DNA of 64,000 nucleotides, from the NCBI GenBank assembly GCA_035535015.1, contig DATLQU010000011.1, forward strand, positions 1 to 64,000, given 5' to 3'. How positions within the stretch are numbered: the stretch's first letter is position 1; every line of letters begins with the position of its first letter. Below are positions 41,559-50,910 of this stretch, in pieces. The stretch comes from Palsa-661 sp035535015. Its GTDB lineage: Bacteria > Actinomycetota > Acidimicrobiia > Acidimicrobiales > UBA8190. The translations under genes and the position numbers were made by a program. The notes beneath the pieces were generated by a model, which was given only the letters and a program-made list of their open reading frames with translations, did not search any database and was not told the origin of the DNA.

Positions 41559-43787
41559 TCAACCGGTGGCCGGGTGCGTGGGCGTGGAGCCGTCGGGGAG
41601 AAGCAGGTCGAATCCGTCAGGAGTGTTGAGCATGCCCGGGGTCGTCCCGGCGTGGTCGTTGATGCCGTACTGCCACACGAGCGCCCCGGTCTTCGGGTCG
41701 AAGGCCATCATCCGGTTGCGGTAGTCGTCGTTGACCATGATGACACCGCTCGGAAGCAATTCGGCCAGCGACGGGTGGTTGAGCATGCCCGGCCCGCTGG
41801 TGACGTCGTGACGATAGAGAATCTGGCCCGCCCTGTTGAATTCGAGAACCTGGCCGGGACTCGCATAGTCGGCGATCAGGTAGAGATCGGGACCGATCTG
41901 TTGCGGATCCGACGGATAGCTGATCGGAAGTTGGACCGTCCAGACGAGCTTCCCCTGCGGCGTGTACTCGCTCACCCACGAGCCGTTGATCTCGGATACC
42001 AGGAGGTTGCCGTCGGCCAGAGGGGTGTCCCCGTTCGGCGATCCCATCGATAGAGGCGGATTGTGCACGCACACCCCGTTGGTGCCTATTTGGTGGGCCA
42101 GCGTGCCGTCGGCATTCAGGACGAGAACGCGACAATTCTGGGCGTCGGCCACCGTGATCTGCCCGTTCTTGAGGAGGAAGGCGTCGTCGGGTTCGTGAAG
42201 GTAACCGGAGGCGGCACTCGCTTGTTTGGGATGACCGTAGGACCACAGGATCTTCCCTGACGGATAGCCGATCTCGACGATGGTCTCGTTCTGCTCCTGG
42301 TTGGAGATGATCGCCGTCCCCTTGTTGATGAAGAAGGCGTCGTCGGGAAAATAGAAGCCGAGCGGGTCCGGGGGAGAGGTGGACGAGGGATAGGTCCAGA
42401 GCACGTTCATCGATGGGTCCATGACCAGCAGACGGTTGTTTCCCCGGTCGGCGATCAGAAGCTTGGCGCCGAAGTACGGCGAACCGGCACCCGGGGCGCC
42501 GGCGACTCCGAAGGCTGCGTCGGGCGTCACCATCTGCGCCGTTGCCACCGGGGTTCCGTTCGATTCGCCCCCGATGATCCAGGCGGTCGTGCCCAAGATG
42601 GCGACGCCGGCATGGGACACGGGGACTTGAAGGTGGCCGGCGGAGATCAGTCGAAGAGAAGCCGGGTCAAAAGCCCAGACGCCGGCGACGGTGTTGGTCG
42701 GCGCCGGTGCCACGGCGGCGGTGAGGACCTCGGCCGCTGCTCGGTTGTGGCCGTTCGTCTCATAGCGGTCGGGCGTAGCGCCGCTGGCGCCCACCCCCGG
42801 ATTGGTGCCGGACCCGGTTGTCGTCGTCTGGGTGGAGCCGATCCCGGCCGTGGTGGGTTGGGCCGAGGTGCTCTCGCCGCCGATGAGGTAGACGTGCCCG
42901 GCCAACGTGACGGCCGTTGCCCCGCTGAGCGGCTCAGGAAGGTGCCCGACGACCGACGCCGTGTGATGGACCGGGTCGATCATCTGAATGGTGCTGACCG
43001 GATTGCCGGCCGAGACCCCGAGGATGGCCTGGCCGCCAAAGACGTAGATCTTCCCGTCCAGGGCGGCGGCGGCGGGATAGCGGACGGGGACGGGCAGGGG
43101 CGCCACCGAACGGAACGTCCGATCGTCGGTGGTGGCCAAAACGACGGCGTCGGGATTTGTCCCGTCGTACCCTCCGACGAGGTAGTTCGTCGATCCGATC
43201 GCGACATCGGCAGCATCCGACCGCGGCCCGGGCAGCGAGCTCACGACGGTGGCCGTCGGGCCCTGCGTGGCCGGGCTCCCGCTGGCTCCGGCCGAGTGTG
43301 GGAAGGTCTGGACCGTGGCCACGGTGGCGGAGACGCCTCCGCCGAAGACGACGTCCTGCCCGCCGCTGACCGCCCCGGCGGCGTCGTGCAGGGGGCCACT
43401 CAAATTGCCGATCTGCCGCAACGCTCCGTTCGATGTGTCGAGGGTATAGATGCCGCTCGATGACGTGTTGTTGGAGGTCAATCCCCCCAGGATGTCCAAC
43501 TGACTGCCCGCTCCCGGCAGGACCACGACCCGGCTGATCGGGGCGGCCAGCTGCCACGGAAGAAGGCCCGATTCCACCGCCGGGATCGACGTCTTCTTGG
43601 GGTGGTGAGTGACGGCCGAGAGGGCCTGCGCCTTCGGAGGGTGACTGGACGAGGAGAAGACGGTTCGATCGATGACGAGGCCGACCACGACGGCCGCCAC
43701 AAGGAGCACGGCCACGGCGCGTGTGCGTCGAACCCGCGATGAAGCACGTCGTGTGTGCGACGCCGCCAAGTGTTGCGCCACGGACAT
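41559..43787 (-). CDS. Membrane-anchored Kelch/PQQ-like beta-propeller protein
   Basis: A 742-residue protein with an N-terminal signal anchor (AVAVLLVAAVVVGLVIDRTVF). Residues about 70-390 hold Kelch-type repeats (SGIYTLDTSNGALRQIGNLS, YLVGGYDG, KIYVFGGQA, HVYLIGGES, AWIIGGES). Residues about 400-740 form a second propeller with LLIADRGNNRLLVMDP, ILWSYGHPKQ, YLIADYASPGQVLEFNRAG and GALVWQYG, like PQQ/NHL or arylsulfotransferase-type blades. The start ATG 43787 gives a normal signal anchor; a GTG at 43820 is an alternative. A surface structural or binding role is inferred; no catalytic residues were recognised. Confidence 0.8.
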   Translation of the reverse strand: MSVAQHLAASHTRRASSRVRRTRAVAVLLVAAVVVGLVIDRTVFSSSSHPPKAQALSAVTHHPKKTSIPAVESGLLPWQLAAPISRVVVLPGAGSQLDILGGLTSNNTSSSGIYTLDTSNGALRQIGNLSGPLHDAAGAVSGGQDVVFGGGVSATVATVQTFPHSAGASGSPATQGPTATVVSSLPGPRSDAADVAIGSTNYLVGGYDGTNPDAVVLATTDDRTFRSVAPLPVPVRYPAAAALDGKIYVFGGQAILGVSAGNPVSTIQMIDPVHHTASVVGHLPEPLSGATAVTLAGHVYLIGGESTSAQPTTAGIGSTQTTTTGSGTNPGVGASGATPDRYETNGHNRAAAEVLTAAVAPAPTNTVAGVWAFDPASLRLISAGHLQVPVSHAGVAILGTTAWIIGGESNGTPVATAQMVTPDAAFGVAGAPGAGSPYFGAKLLIADRGNNRLLVMDPSMNVLWTYPSSTSPPDPLGFYFPDDAFFINKGTAIISNQEQNETIVEIGYPSGKILWSYGHPKQASAASGYLHEPDDAFLLKNGQITVADAQNCRVLVLNADGTLAHQIGTNGVCVHNPPLSMGSPNGDTPLADGNLLVSEINGSWVSEYTPQGKLVWTVQLPISYPSDPQQIGPDLYLIADYASPGQVLEFNRAGQILYRHDVTSGPGMLNHPSLAELLPSGVIMVNDDYRNRMMAFDPKTGALVWQYGINDHAGTTPGMLNTPDGFDLLLPDGSTPTHPATG

Positions 43788-43870
43788 CCCGGAACGCCGG
43801 CCACCATGATCAGGGCTCACGAAACGTCGGTGCTCTCAAGGGCGCGTGGTCGAGGTGGACGGGCGGGCAG

Positions 43871-45103
43871 TCAGTGGACAAGCGATGGTCGAACGGACAT
43901 GGTGAAGAAGTCTCGCGACCACCACGGCTCGAAGTAGCGATCTGGAGTTCCTACCATATTCGCCAGGAGGTCGGTTCCGTTCGATCCGGCCGCCTGTCCC
44001 GTGGCCGTGGCCGGCGCGAATGTGGCGAAATCGACCCAGTCGGTGTTGATGTCGAGTTCCATGGCCCGCACCGCGCCGGCCCGGACCAGAACGGCCGCCA
44101 GATCGGTGATGTTCAGATCGGGGCCGGCCACGTACACGAGAGCCCCGGTCGCTGTTTCTCCGATCCCCGACCGCCAGACGTAGACCTGGTTGCCCAGCGT
44201 GAACCCCCATTTTGTGGTGTCGTTGGCATCGAGCCCGGGCACGGGCTGCCCGCCGTCGACCAGAAGGTTCACGTTCTGACGGACAGCGACCACGTTGGGT
44301 GTCATTGAGACGTCACGTCCCCATTCACCGATGGTGGCGGTGCCATCCCGGTCGATGACGAACGACGCCGCGCCCTGGCGGAGCGGAACCACCGTCTTGC
44401 CTTCTGTGTAATAGCCACCGTTCGAGTCACGCATCAGGAATCCGGAGTTGAAGGACGCCACCAAGGAGTCGGCCGCCTGCGGCAGGATCGGCGCCGTCAG
44501 GTGATAGGGGCCACCTCCGGGAATGGTGCTCCCCGAGTAGAGCGTCGCCCCGAGCAATTTGGTGTCCATCCACGCCACCGCGGTGACGACGCTCGTGTGC
44601 ACGGTGTCGGGACGGAGATCCGTTTCGTAGACAGCGGGTATGCCGTCGACGAGCCGGCCGGCCGGACGCCATTGCCCCTCGCCCGGAACGGCGGGACTGG
44701 CGATCGGCTGGATCGGCGCCGGTGGCGTGAGGTGCGACGGAACGCGAGTGATCGCCTTCGGGTGGGTCCCTGTCGCTCGTGTGCGAGTGGGAATTGCCCC
44801 CTTCGGCGGCCGACCCCCCACCGGTGGGGCGTGGTGCGAATACCAGGTGTTCTCGGCCCAGGTCACCACGGACCGCCCGCCGTGGAGTCGGAACCACTCC
44901 GCCATCCGCGAGGCAACGCTCGTGCCCATGCTCGGATTGCCGAGTGCGGAGCCGATCGACCACCACACGGGGGTGAGAAGCACCACAACGAGAAGGAGGG
45001 CGCTGACGATCTTGTGCCGGCGAATGATGCCCTTGCCCGTGTCGGATCCAGAGGGCGGACGCGGGCCCTTGGTCACGGGACGTCGGGTGTCACTCGCGAC
45101 CAT
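43871..45103 (-). CDS. Phosphodiester glycosidase (NAGPA-domain) membrane protein
   Basis: A 410-residue protein with a cytoplasmic basic N-terminus, one transmembrane anchor (IVSALLLVVVLLTPVWWSIG, around 32-51), a Pro-rich linker and an exported NAGPA domain (about 170-410): ASFNSGFLM, NGGYYTEGKTVVPL, ASFVIDRDGTATIG, NVNLLVDGGQPV and AMELDINTDWVDFA. The family includes the mannose-6-phosphate uncovering enzyme and bacterial wall-polymer hydrolases. It is transcribed in the same direction as the beta-propeller gene downstream. Confidence 0.85.
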   Translation of the reverse strand: MVASDTRRPVTKGPRPPSGSDTGKGIIRRHKIVSALLLVVVLLTPVWWSIGSALGNPSMGTSVASRMAEWFRLHGGRSVVTWAENTWYSHHAPPVGGRPPKGAIPTRTRATGTHPKAITRVPSHLTPPAPIQPIASPAVPGEGQWRPAGRLVDGIPAVYETDLRPDTVHTSVVTAVAWMDTKLLGATLYSGSTIPGGGPYHLTAPILPQAADSLVASFNSGFLMRDSNGGYYTEGKTVVPLRQGAASFVIDRDGTATIGEWGRDVSMTPNVVAVRQNVNLLVDGGQPVPGLDANDTTKWGFTLGNQVYVWRSGIGETATGALVYVAGPDLNITDLAAVLVRAGAVRAMELDINTDWVDFATFAPATATGQAAGSNGTDLLANMVGTPDRYFEPWWSRDFFTMSVRPSLVH

Positions 45104-45424
45104 CGGGCCAGGCTAGAGAATGCACCCTTACAAGAGTATGAACGGCCGCCAACCTTCGGTCCCCATCATCGATGACGGTTACCGAGGGCGCCAAGGTCCC
45201 TCTTCTTCGTGACTGCGGTCCGGCCCGTCTCCGTGAACGGTGGGAGCCGAGGGTCACCCTCCCACCGTGCCACGGATGAACCAGGCGGGACAACTTCGCT
45301 GGCGCTCCACGTGACCGGGAGGGAAGGCGAGCGCAGGAAGGTGCTCGCCCTGGACACTCCCGGACGGCGCGCCGGGCCGTCTCCCGGAGAGCTGCCCCCG
45401 TCCCGAGCGTGCCTGGTCACCGAC
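45104..45424. other. Gap after the histidine kinase
   Basis: No gene is recognised in this 321-bp stretch. It contains the hairpin at 45237-45268, probably the end of the two-component operon. Confidence 0.5.
45237..45268 (-). terminator. Hairpin after two-component operon
   Basis: ACGGTGGGAG (45237-45246) pairs perfectly with CTCCCACCGT (45259-45268) around a 12-nt loop, downstream of the histidine kinase stop. There is no clear T-run, as is common in high-GC actinobacteria. Confidence 0.5.
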
Positions 45425-46813
45425 CTAGTCCTCGGCGAAGAGACGGAATCGCGACAGGCGGTGGCCATTCGGCGCGGGTGCGGGCAACGAAGACGGATCC
45501 GCCACACTCGCTTCGTGTCCGAGCCGGGGAGCTTCCCGAACGCTGGCAGTGTGTGCTCGGCGAGATCCTCCATCGCGGGAACCGGCTCTGTGCCACGAGA
45601 CCTCCATCCGGGCACCGCCGAGAGAGGCATCGCCGACGTGCCACCTCCCGCCGGTTGAACGGACGACGGAATCGGCGATGGCGAGGCCCAGACCGGCACC
45701 GCTGCCGTGATCGGTGGTTCGGTGGAACCGGTCGAAGAGTTGCGGACGCTCGTCGAGCGGGATACCCGGTCCACTGTCTTCCACGGCCAGGCTGACCTTG
45801 GCCCCATGGGTCTTCACGATGATCCGGACCGTTCCACCGGACCCTGCGTAACGACAGGCATTGTCCACCAGAACGCCGATGAGTCGATCGACCCACTCGG
45901 GAGGTGCGCTGATCCACGCCTGGGACCCTCCTTTTTGAATCACGGACAGGGCGGCTCCTTTTGCTTCGGCAAAGGCGGTGAATCTGTCGGCACAGATCTC
46001 GGCGATGGGAATCAGGTCGACAGGTTCGTTTCCCGGCGGAGGGGGCTCCGAGTCGAATCGCGCCAGCCACAAGAGATCCTCGACGAGATGCCGGAGGCGA
46101 TCGCTCTCGCGCCGGACTCTCTCCAGGGTGTCTCGGTATTGAACGGCGTCTCGGGGCGAGCTGAGGGACAGGCCGACCTCCGCTTCGATGACGCTGAGAG
46201 GTGTCCGCAGTTCGTGCGACGCATCGGCTGTGAACTCGAGCTGACGTCGGCGGATCTCTTCAATGGGGCCGGAGGCCTTGAGCCCGATGACAAAAGTCCC
46301 CAGAAAGGTGGCGATGAGAACGATAGGACCGGCGATGATCTCGACGGTGAGAAGTACCTGTTCGACATGTTCCTGTTCGGCCAGGCTCTGGCCTCCGATG
46401 AGCCACCCGCCTTTCACCGCCTGCTCGTCCAACCGGAAAGAATGTCCGCTCAAGTCGAGCGTGACGGGCCGACCCCCTCGGATCCAGTTCGTGTCGGACA
46501 AGTTCGGTGCCCCGTCGCTCAGCTTCGTGACCCCCCCTGCGGCGGAGACCCGCCACAGAACGACGGGAGCTGAGTCGACGTCATTGTCGTCGTCCACCTC
46601 TCGATGAGTCGACAGCAAATTGCCGTGACGGCTGGCATCGGCCAGTCTCTCGGTGAGGTTGGCATCCACCTGGCGCACAAGATGTTGGGAATCGGCGACA
46701 TCGAATCCCACGACGACGGCGATGTAGACAACGCCGATGAGAAGAGTGGCGACCGCCGCCACTCGAGCGGCGTGAACGAAGAACGGTCGTTTGGGCACAC
46801 CGTGAATGTTCAT
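45425..46813 (-). CDS. OmpR-system sensor histidine kinase
   Basis: A 462-residue membrane histidine kinase. Two transmembrane helices (AAVATLLIGVVYIAVVVGF near 15-33; IIAGPIVLIATFLGTFVIGL near 158-177) flank an extracytoplasmic sensor. Then HisKA with TADASHELRTPLSVIEAE (His about 200), N-box DNACRYAGSGG, and ATP lid with EDSGPGIPLDERPQLFDRF and GSGAGLGLAIADS. The start overlaps the response-regulator stop (ATGA). The C-terminal 50 residues are low-complexity. The signal is unknown. Confidence 0.92.
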   Translation of the reverse strand: MNIHGVPKRPFFVHAARVAAVATLLIGVVYIAVVVGFDVADSQHLVRQVDANLTERLADASRHGNLLSTHREVDDDNDVDSAPVVLWRVSAAGGVTKLSDGAPNLSDTNWIRGGRPVTLDLSGHSFRLDEQAVKGGWLIGGQSLAEQEHVEQVLLTVEIIAGPIVLIATFLGTFVIGLKASGPIEEIRRRQLEFTADASHELRTPLSVIEAEVGLSLSSPRDAVQYRDTLERVRRESDRLRHLVEDLLWLARFDSEPPPPGNEPVDLIPIAEICADRFTAFAEAKGAALSVIQKGGSQAWISAPPEWVDRLIGVLVDNACRYAGSGGTVRIIVKTHGAKVSLAVEDSGPGIPLDERPQLFDRFHRTTDHGSGAGLGLAIADSVVRSTGGRWHVGDASLGGARMEVSWHRAGSRDGGSRRAHTASVREAPRLGHEASVADPSSLPAPAPNGHRLSRFRLFAED

Positions 46814-47478
46814 ATGGCCACGATCCGGTATCCGATCCCTCGGACCGTTTCGATGCGCACCTGTCCGCTGACGAGCTTGGCTCGGAGCCGGGCGAGGTGA
46901 ACGTCGATGGTGTTCGAACCGAGAGCGTCCGCCTCCTCGGCCCAGACGTGGAGAGCGATCGACCGACGTTCGACGACACTCGGATACCTCCGCATCAAGA
47001 TCTCCAGAATCGACATCTCAGTGCCGGTGAGCGCAGGACTGTTCGATCCGATATGGACCTGGCGGGTGGCCGGATCGAAGACGAGGGTGCCGACCGTCAA
47101 TTGTGGTCCGTGCACGTCAGGGGCCCGGCGCTGGAGTGCACGGAGTCGGGCCAAGAGTTCGCCAAAGTCGAATGGCTTCACCAAATAGTCATCGGCACCC
47201 TCGTCGAGTCCGGTGACCCTGTCGGCTGCCGTGTCGCGGGCCGTAAGCATGAGAATCGGCACGGACGACCCCGAACGGCGAAGCTGCCGGATCACTTCGA
47301 GCCCCGACATCTTGGGCATACGCCAGTCCACCACGGCGACGTCGTATTCATATGTGTGGAGAAACGACATGGCCTTCTCGCCGTCGGGGACGGCGTCGAC
47401 CACATAGCCGTTCTCGCGCAAGCCTCGCTCGATGACCGAACGCAGTGCCTCGTCATCTTCGGCCAGGAGCACCCTCAC
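46810..47478 (-). CDS. OmpR/PhoB-family response regulator
   Basis: A 222-residue regulator. The receiver domain has the acidic pair EDD (residues 8-10), phosphoacceptor Asp in VVDWRMPKMSG, LMLTARD and the switch Lys in DDYLVKPFDF. The winged-helix domain shows ALTGTEMSILEILM, SNTIDVHLARLRAKL and VRGIGYRIV. The start is GTG 47478, giving MRVLLAEDDE, the usual family start. It pairs with the overlapping histidine kinase. It is not the NarL type that would be expected for the GAF kinase at 12 kb. Confidence 0.93.
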   Translation of the reverse strand: MRVLLAEDDEALRSVIERGLRENGYVVDAVPDGEKAMSFLHTYEYDVAVVDWRMPKMSGLEVIRQLRRSGSSVPILMLTARDTAADRVTGLDEGADDYLVKPFDFGELLARLRALQRRAPDVHGPQLTVGTLVFDPATRQVHIGSNSPALTGTEMSILEILMRRYPSVVERRSIALHVWAEEADALGSNTIDVHLARLRAKLVSGQVRIETVRGIGYRIVAI

Positions 47479-47563
47479 CCCCCACGGTCTAGTCGTCTGA
47501 CCTGACGAGGGGATGAATTGACGTCTCACCGGACGTCCAGGCCGTAGCCTTCACGATTCCGTC

Positions 47564-48970
47564 ATGGTTTTCGGCGCATCATGGGAGGAGCAATCGGCCC
47601 CGGAGCGGCGCGCCGACACTCACGACACGGGGACGGACATGCCCGCACATGGTGCCAGTCGTCATCGGCCCCCGGCCCGTGGCCGGCGGCCGGCATCAAG
47701 GGTCGTGTCGCCGCCACCGACCCCCAGCTCGTCGGTGCGAGCGAATTGGGCGTGGCTGGCACCGCCACCGCGTCCACTCTCATCCGCCGGGTGGGTGCTG
47801 GTCCCTTTGCGGGTCTTCCTCGGAATCACGTTCTGCTTCGCCGGACTCCAAAAGCTCGCCAATCCGGGATTCTTCGACGCCGCGAACCCCGTCTCGATCC
47901 AGTCGCAGCTGGCGGGAGCGGCTCGTCGGAGTCCCGTTCACGCCCTGATCGCACCCCTGGTCCACGTGGCCGTCCCGTTGGGCCTCCTCATCTCGTTGGG
48001 TGAGATCGCGGTGGGAGTGGGGGCACTCCTCGGGCTATGGACCAGGGTGGCCGCCGCCGGAGGGCTCGTCCTCTCCCTGATGCTCTTTCTCACCGTCAGC
48101 TTTCACTCGAGCCCGTACTACACGGGTTCGGACATCGTGTTCGTGTTCGGCTGGACCCCCTTGCTTCTGGCCGGCTCCGGTGGTGCGGTCTCCGTCGATG
48201 CCCTGATCGCCAACGGCGTCCGCAGACGAGCGGGACTGGATCCGGCCGCAGTCGTGCCCATCGCCTTCTCGACCGTGAGCGAGGTCTGTGGGTCATACGA
48301 CAACGGCACCTGCAAAGCTCGGCGGGGAGCTCCCTGCGAACCGGCCCCGTGCCCGTTCCTGATCGGCCGTTCCGGGCCGGCCCCGCGTTCTGCCGAGTCC
48401 CAGATGGACAGGCGTACATTCGCAGCCCAGGGAACGGTGGCCGCCGCCGCTGCTCTGGTGGCGCTGCTGGGCGGCGGGTTGGCCGCCGGTGTCGGCCGCC
48501 TGCTCGGAGGCACAACTGCGAAGCGGGGGCCACGAGCGCTCGGTTCGACGACCAACGCGGCGCCGACGTCCACGGCGCCGCCCGCGACGCAGACGCCCCC
48601 CACCTCGGTGGCCGGTTCCGCAGTGACCTCGCCGTCGACAACGACGACTCGTCCGCGGCCCCCGGGAACGGCCATCGGTGCCGCTTCCCAGGTCCCCGTG
48701 GGAGGGGCCGGTTCGTTCAGCGATCCGAACTCGGGCGATCCCTCTCTGGTGATCCAGGCGCAAAAGGGATCATTCGTGGCATTCGATCTCGTGTGTCCCC
48801 ATGCCGGATGCGTGGTCCAGTACGACACGGCGGCCAAGATTCTCGTCTGTCCCTGCCACGGGTCGCGATTCAACTCGACGACCGGTGCCGTCGAGCAGGG
48901 CCCGGCGGCCTCCGGGTTGCTCAAGATCAGGATCGCCGAAGGGAATGACGGACAGCTCTACGTGACCTGA
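47564..48970 (+). CDS. DoxX-Rieske fusion membrane protein
   Basis: A 468-residue fusion. The N-terminal half is DoxX-like, with four helices (VPLRVFLGITFCFAGLQKLA, a GLLISLGEIAVGVGALLGLW segment, AAAGGLVLSLMLFLTVSFHS, DIVFVFGWTPLLLAGSG). A Cys-rich link (VCGSYDNGTCKARRGAPC) precedes an internal MDRRTFAAQGTVAAAAALVA, which resembles an RR-containing Tat/anchor segment. After a Thr/Pro-rich linker comes a Rieske domain with CPHAGC and CPCHGSRF, complete [2Fe-2S] ligands. The layout suggests a quinone- or thiol-linked redox protein with the Rieske domain outside the membrane. Confidence 0.85.
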   Translation: MVFGASWEEQSAPERRADTHDTGTDMPAHGASRHRPPARGRRPASRVVSPPPTPSSSVRANWAWLAPPPRPLSSAGWVLVPLRVFLGITFCFAGLQKLANPGFFDAANPVSIQSQLAGAARRSPVHALIAPLVHVAVPLGLLISLGEIAVGVGALLGLWTRVAAAGGLVLSLMLFLTVSFHSSPYYTGSDIVFVFGWTPLLLAGSGGAVSVDALIANGVRRRAGLDPAAVVPIAFSTVSEVCGSYDNGTCKARRGAPCEPAPCPFLIGRSGPAPRSAESQMDRRTFAAQGTVAAAAALVALLGGGLAAGVGRLLGGTTAKRGPRALGSTTNAAPTSTAPPATQTPPTSVAGSAVTSPSTTTTRPRPPGTAIGAASQVPVGGAGSFSDPNSGDPSLVIQAQKGSFVAFDLVCPHAGCVVQYDTAAKILVCPCHGSRFNSTTGAVEQGPAASGLLKIRIAEGNDGQLYVT

Positions 48971-49119
48971 CCGGCGCCGCCGGCCGGCGACGTCTGGCCG
49001 CTCACCGCTGGGTATGGTGGCGTCGCTCCCTCTCATCGGATCCCGCCGTCGTCGTACGATGCTTCCGGAGCCTTCGCCGGGCCGAACCTGTTGTCGTGGG
49101 CCGATACCCTTGATGTCCC

Positions 49120-50868
49120 GTGGCCGTCCTCGTCGATCTCCAGGATGTGGCCGTTCGCCGGGTCGACAAGGTGTTGTTCCAAGGACTATCGCTCACTGTT
49201 TCTGACGGTGAGCGGATCGGCGTGGTGGGAATCAACGGGACGGGCAAGTCAACGCTTCTGAGGATCCTTGCCGGTGTCGAGCCGCCCCAAGAAGGCCATG
49301 TCCGACGCGGCCGCGGATCCCGGATGGGATTTCTCGAGCAGGAACCGGAGTTGCCTCCCGGCACGGTCCGAGCGACCGTGGGAAAGGGTTGGGAGGCCGA
49401 AGCCGCACTCGACCGTCTGGGCATGGGATCGTCGATCGACAGTCAGGTCACGGACCTCTCCGGGGGTCAGGCCAAGCGCGTGGCACTCGCCCGGGTCCTG
49501 GCACACCCGTCGGAGCTCCTGATCCTCGACGAGCCCACGAATCACCTGGATCTGGCCGCCGTCGCCTGGCTCGAACGCCGCTTGCTGGCCTTTCGCGGTG
49601 GACTTGTCCTGGTGACCCACGACAGGCACCTCCTCGACCGGCTGACGACCCGGATAATGGAGCTTGACCGCGGTCATGCGTACCTGCACGAGGGCGGTTA
49701 TGGGTCCTACTTGGAAGCGAAGGCCGAACGCCAAGAGCTGGCGACGGCCGACGAAGCCACGCGACGCAACCTGGCCCGGCGGGAGTTGGCCTGGCTGCGC
49801 CGTGGAGCGCAAGCCCGGTCCCGCAAGCCGCAGGCGCGGATCAAGGCGGCCGTGCAGCTGATCGAGAACCAGCCCGACGGTGAACCTGGGGTGATGGCCG
49901 TCCAAGCCGAACACGACACGCCGCGCCTCGGCGATCTGGTGATCGAGTGCGTCGGAGTCGGTTTCCGCTACCGCGAGGGCCCGTTGGTTCTCTCGGACGT
50001 CGATCTGGTGCTCGGACGTCGTGAACGCCTGGGCATCGTCGGCGCCAACGGATCCGGGAAGTCGACCCTGGTCGACCTCCTGGCCGGCCGCCGCCGTCCG
50101 ACATCCGGCACGATCACCGTCGGACCCACAGTGGTAACGGGCTATTACGACCAGCAGGCCTCGGTCATGAATAACGAGGCACGCGTCCAAGATCTTGTGG
50201 CTGGACCCCACCGCACCCCGGGTTCCCTGGCCGATGTCGGACTCATGAGGCGATTCGCGTTTTCCGGAGATCTGCCCTTCGCCCGCGTCGGCACCCTTTC
50301 GGGCGGGGAGCATCGTCGATTGCAGCTGCTCTTGGTCCTGGCCGGCCGCCCCAATGTCCTGTTTCTGGACGAACCCACCAACGACTTCGATCTCGACACC
50401 CTCCGCATCCTCGAGGACTTTCTCGACGGCTGGCCGGGAGCGCTGGTGGTTGTCAGCCATGACCGCACGTTTCTGGACCGCACCACCGAGCGTCTCGTGG
50501 CCCTGGAGTCAAACGGGAGAGTGGCGGCTGTTCCCGGTGGGGTGGCGGGCTGGATCGCCAGGAGCCAACTCGCTGACGTCCACGGTGGGGATCCCCCGCC
50601 CTCGGCGGCCAGAGCCAGAGCCGATCGCCGTCCTGGGCGTACCGCGGCAAACCGTCGACCACCCCCGGGGCGCCTCTTGCGAGAGGCGGAGAAGGAGGTC
50701 ACACGTTTGACGCGACAGCGCGATGGACTCATCGAGTCTCTGGCCGAGGCGGCCGACCACGTCGAGATGAAGCGATTGGGCGATGACCTGGGTCAGGTCC
50801 AGGCCGCGCTCGAGAAGGCGGAAGACGCCTGGCTGACGCTGGCCGAAGAGGCTGAGTCCCGACCCTGA
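49120..50868 (+). CDS. ABC-F family ATPase (Uup/EttA-like)
   Basis: A 582-residue protein with two ABC ATPase cassettes and no membrane part. Cassette 1: GINGTGKSTLL, DLSGGQAKRVALARVL, LLILDEPTNHLD. Cassette 2: GANGSGKSTLV, TLSGGEHRRLQLLLVL, VLFLDEPTNDFD. The linker between them is basic (RRGAQARSRKPQARIKAA), as in ribosome-binding ABC-F proteins, and a C-terminal coiled coil (LREAEKEVTRLTRQRDGL) matches Uup. The start codon is GTG 49120. The likely role is translation or ribosome-associated, not transport. Confidence 0.93.
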   Translation: MAVLVDLQDVAVRRVDKVLFQGLSLTVSDGERIGVVGINGTGKSTLLRILAGVEPPQEGHVRRGRGSRMGFLEQEPELPPGTVRATVGKGWEAEAALDRLGMGSSIDSQVTDLSGGQAKRVALARVLAHPSELLILDEPTNHLDLAAVAWLERRLLAFRGGLVLVTHDRHLLDRLTTRIMELDRGHAYLHEGGYGSYLEAKAERQELATADEATRRNLARRELAWLRRGAQARSRKPQARIKAAVQLIENQPDGEPGVMAVQAEHDTPRLGDLVIECVGVGFRYREGPLVLSDVDLVLGRRERLGIVGANGSGKSTLVDLLAGRRRPTSGTITVGPTVVTGYYDQQASVMNNEARVQDLVAGPHRTPGSLADVGLMRRFAFSGDLPFARVGTLSGGEHRRLQLLLVLAGRPNVLFLDEPTNDFDLDTLRILEDFLDGWPGALVVVSHDRTFLDRTTERLVALESNGRVAAVPGGVAGWIARSQLADVHGGDPPPSAARARADRRPGRTAANRRPPPGRLLREAEKEVTRLTRQRDGLIESLAEAADHVEMKRLGDDLGQVQAALEKAEDAWLTLAEEAESRP

Positions 50869-50910
50869 GTGTCTGAGAGTCGAGGAGAACCGATCGGATA
50901 TCTTCATCGA

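Noticed and set aside
49249..50460. 403-residue minus-strand open frame
   Set aside because: Antisense to the ABC-F gene, which has complete motifs on the other strand.
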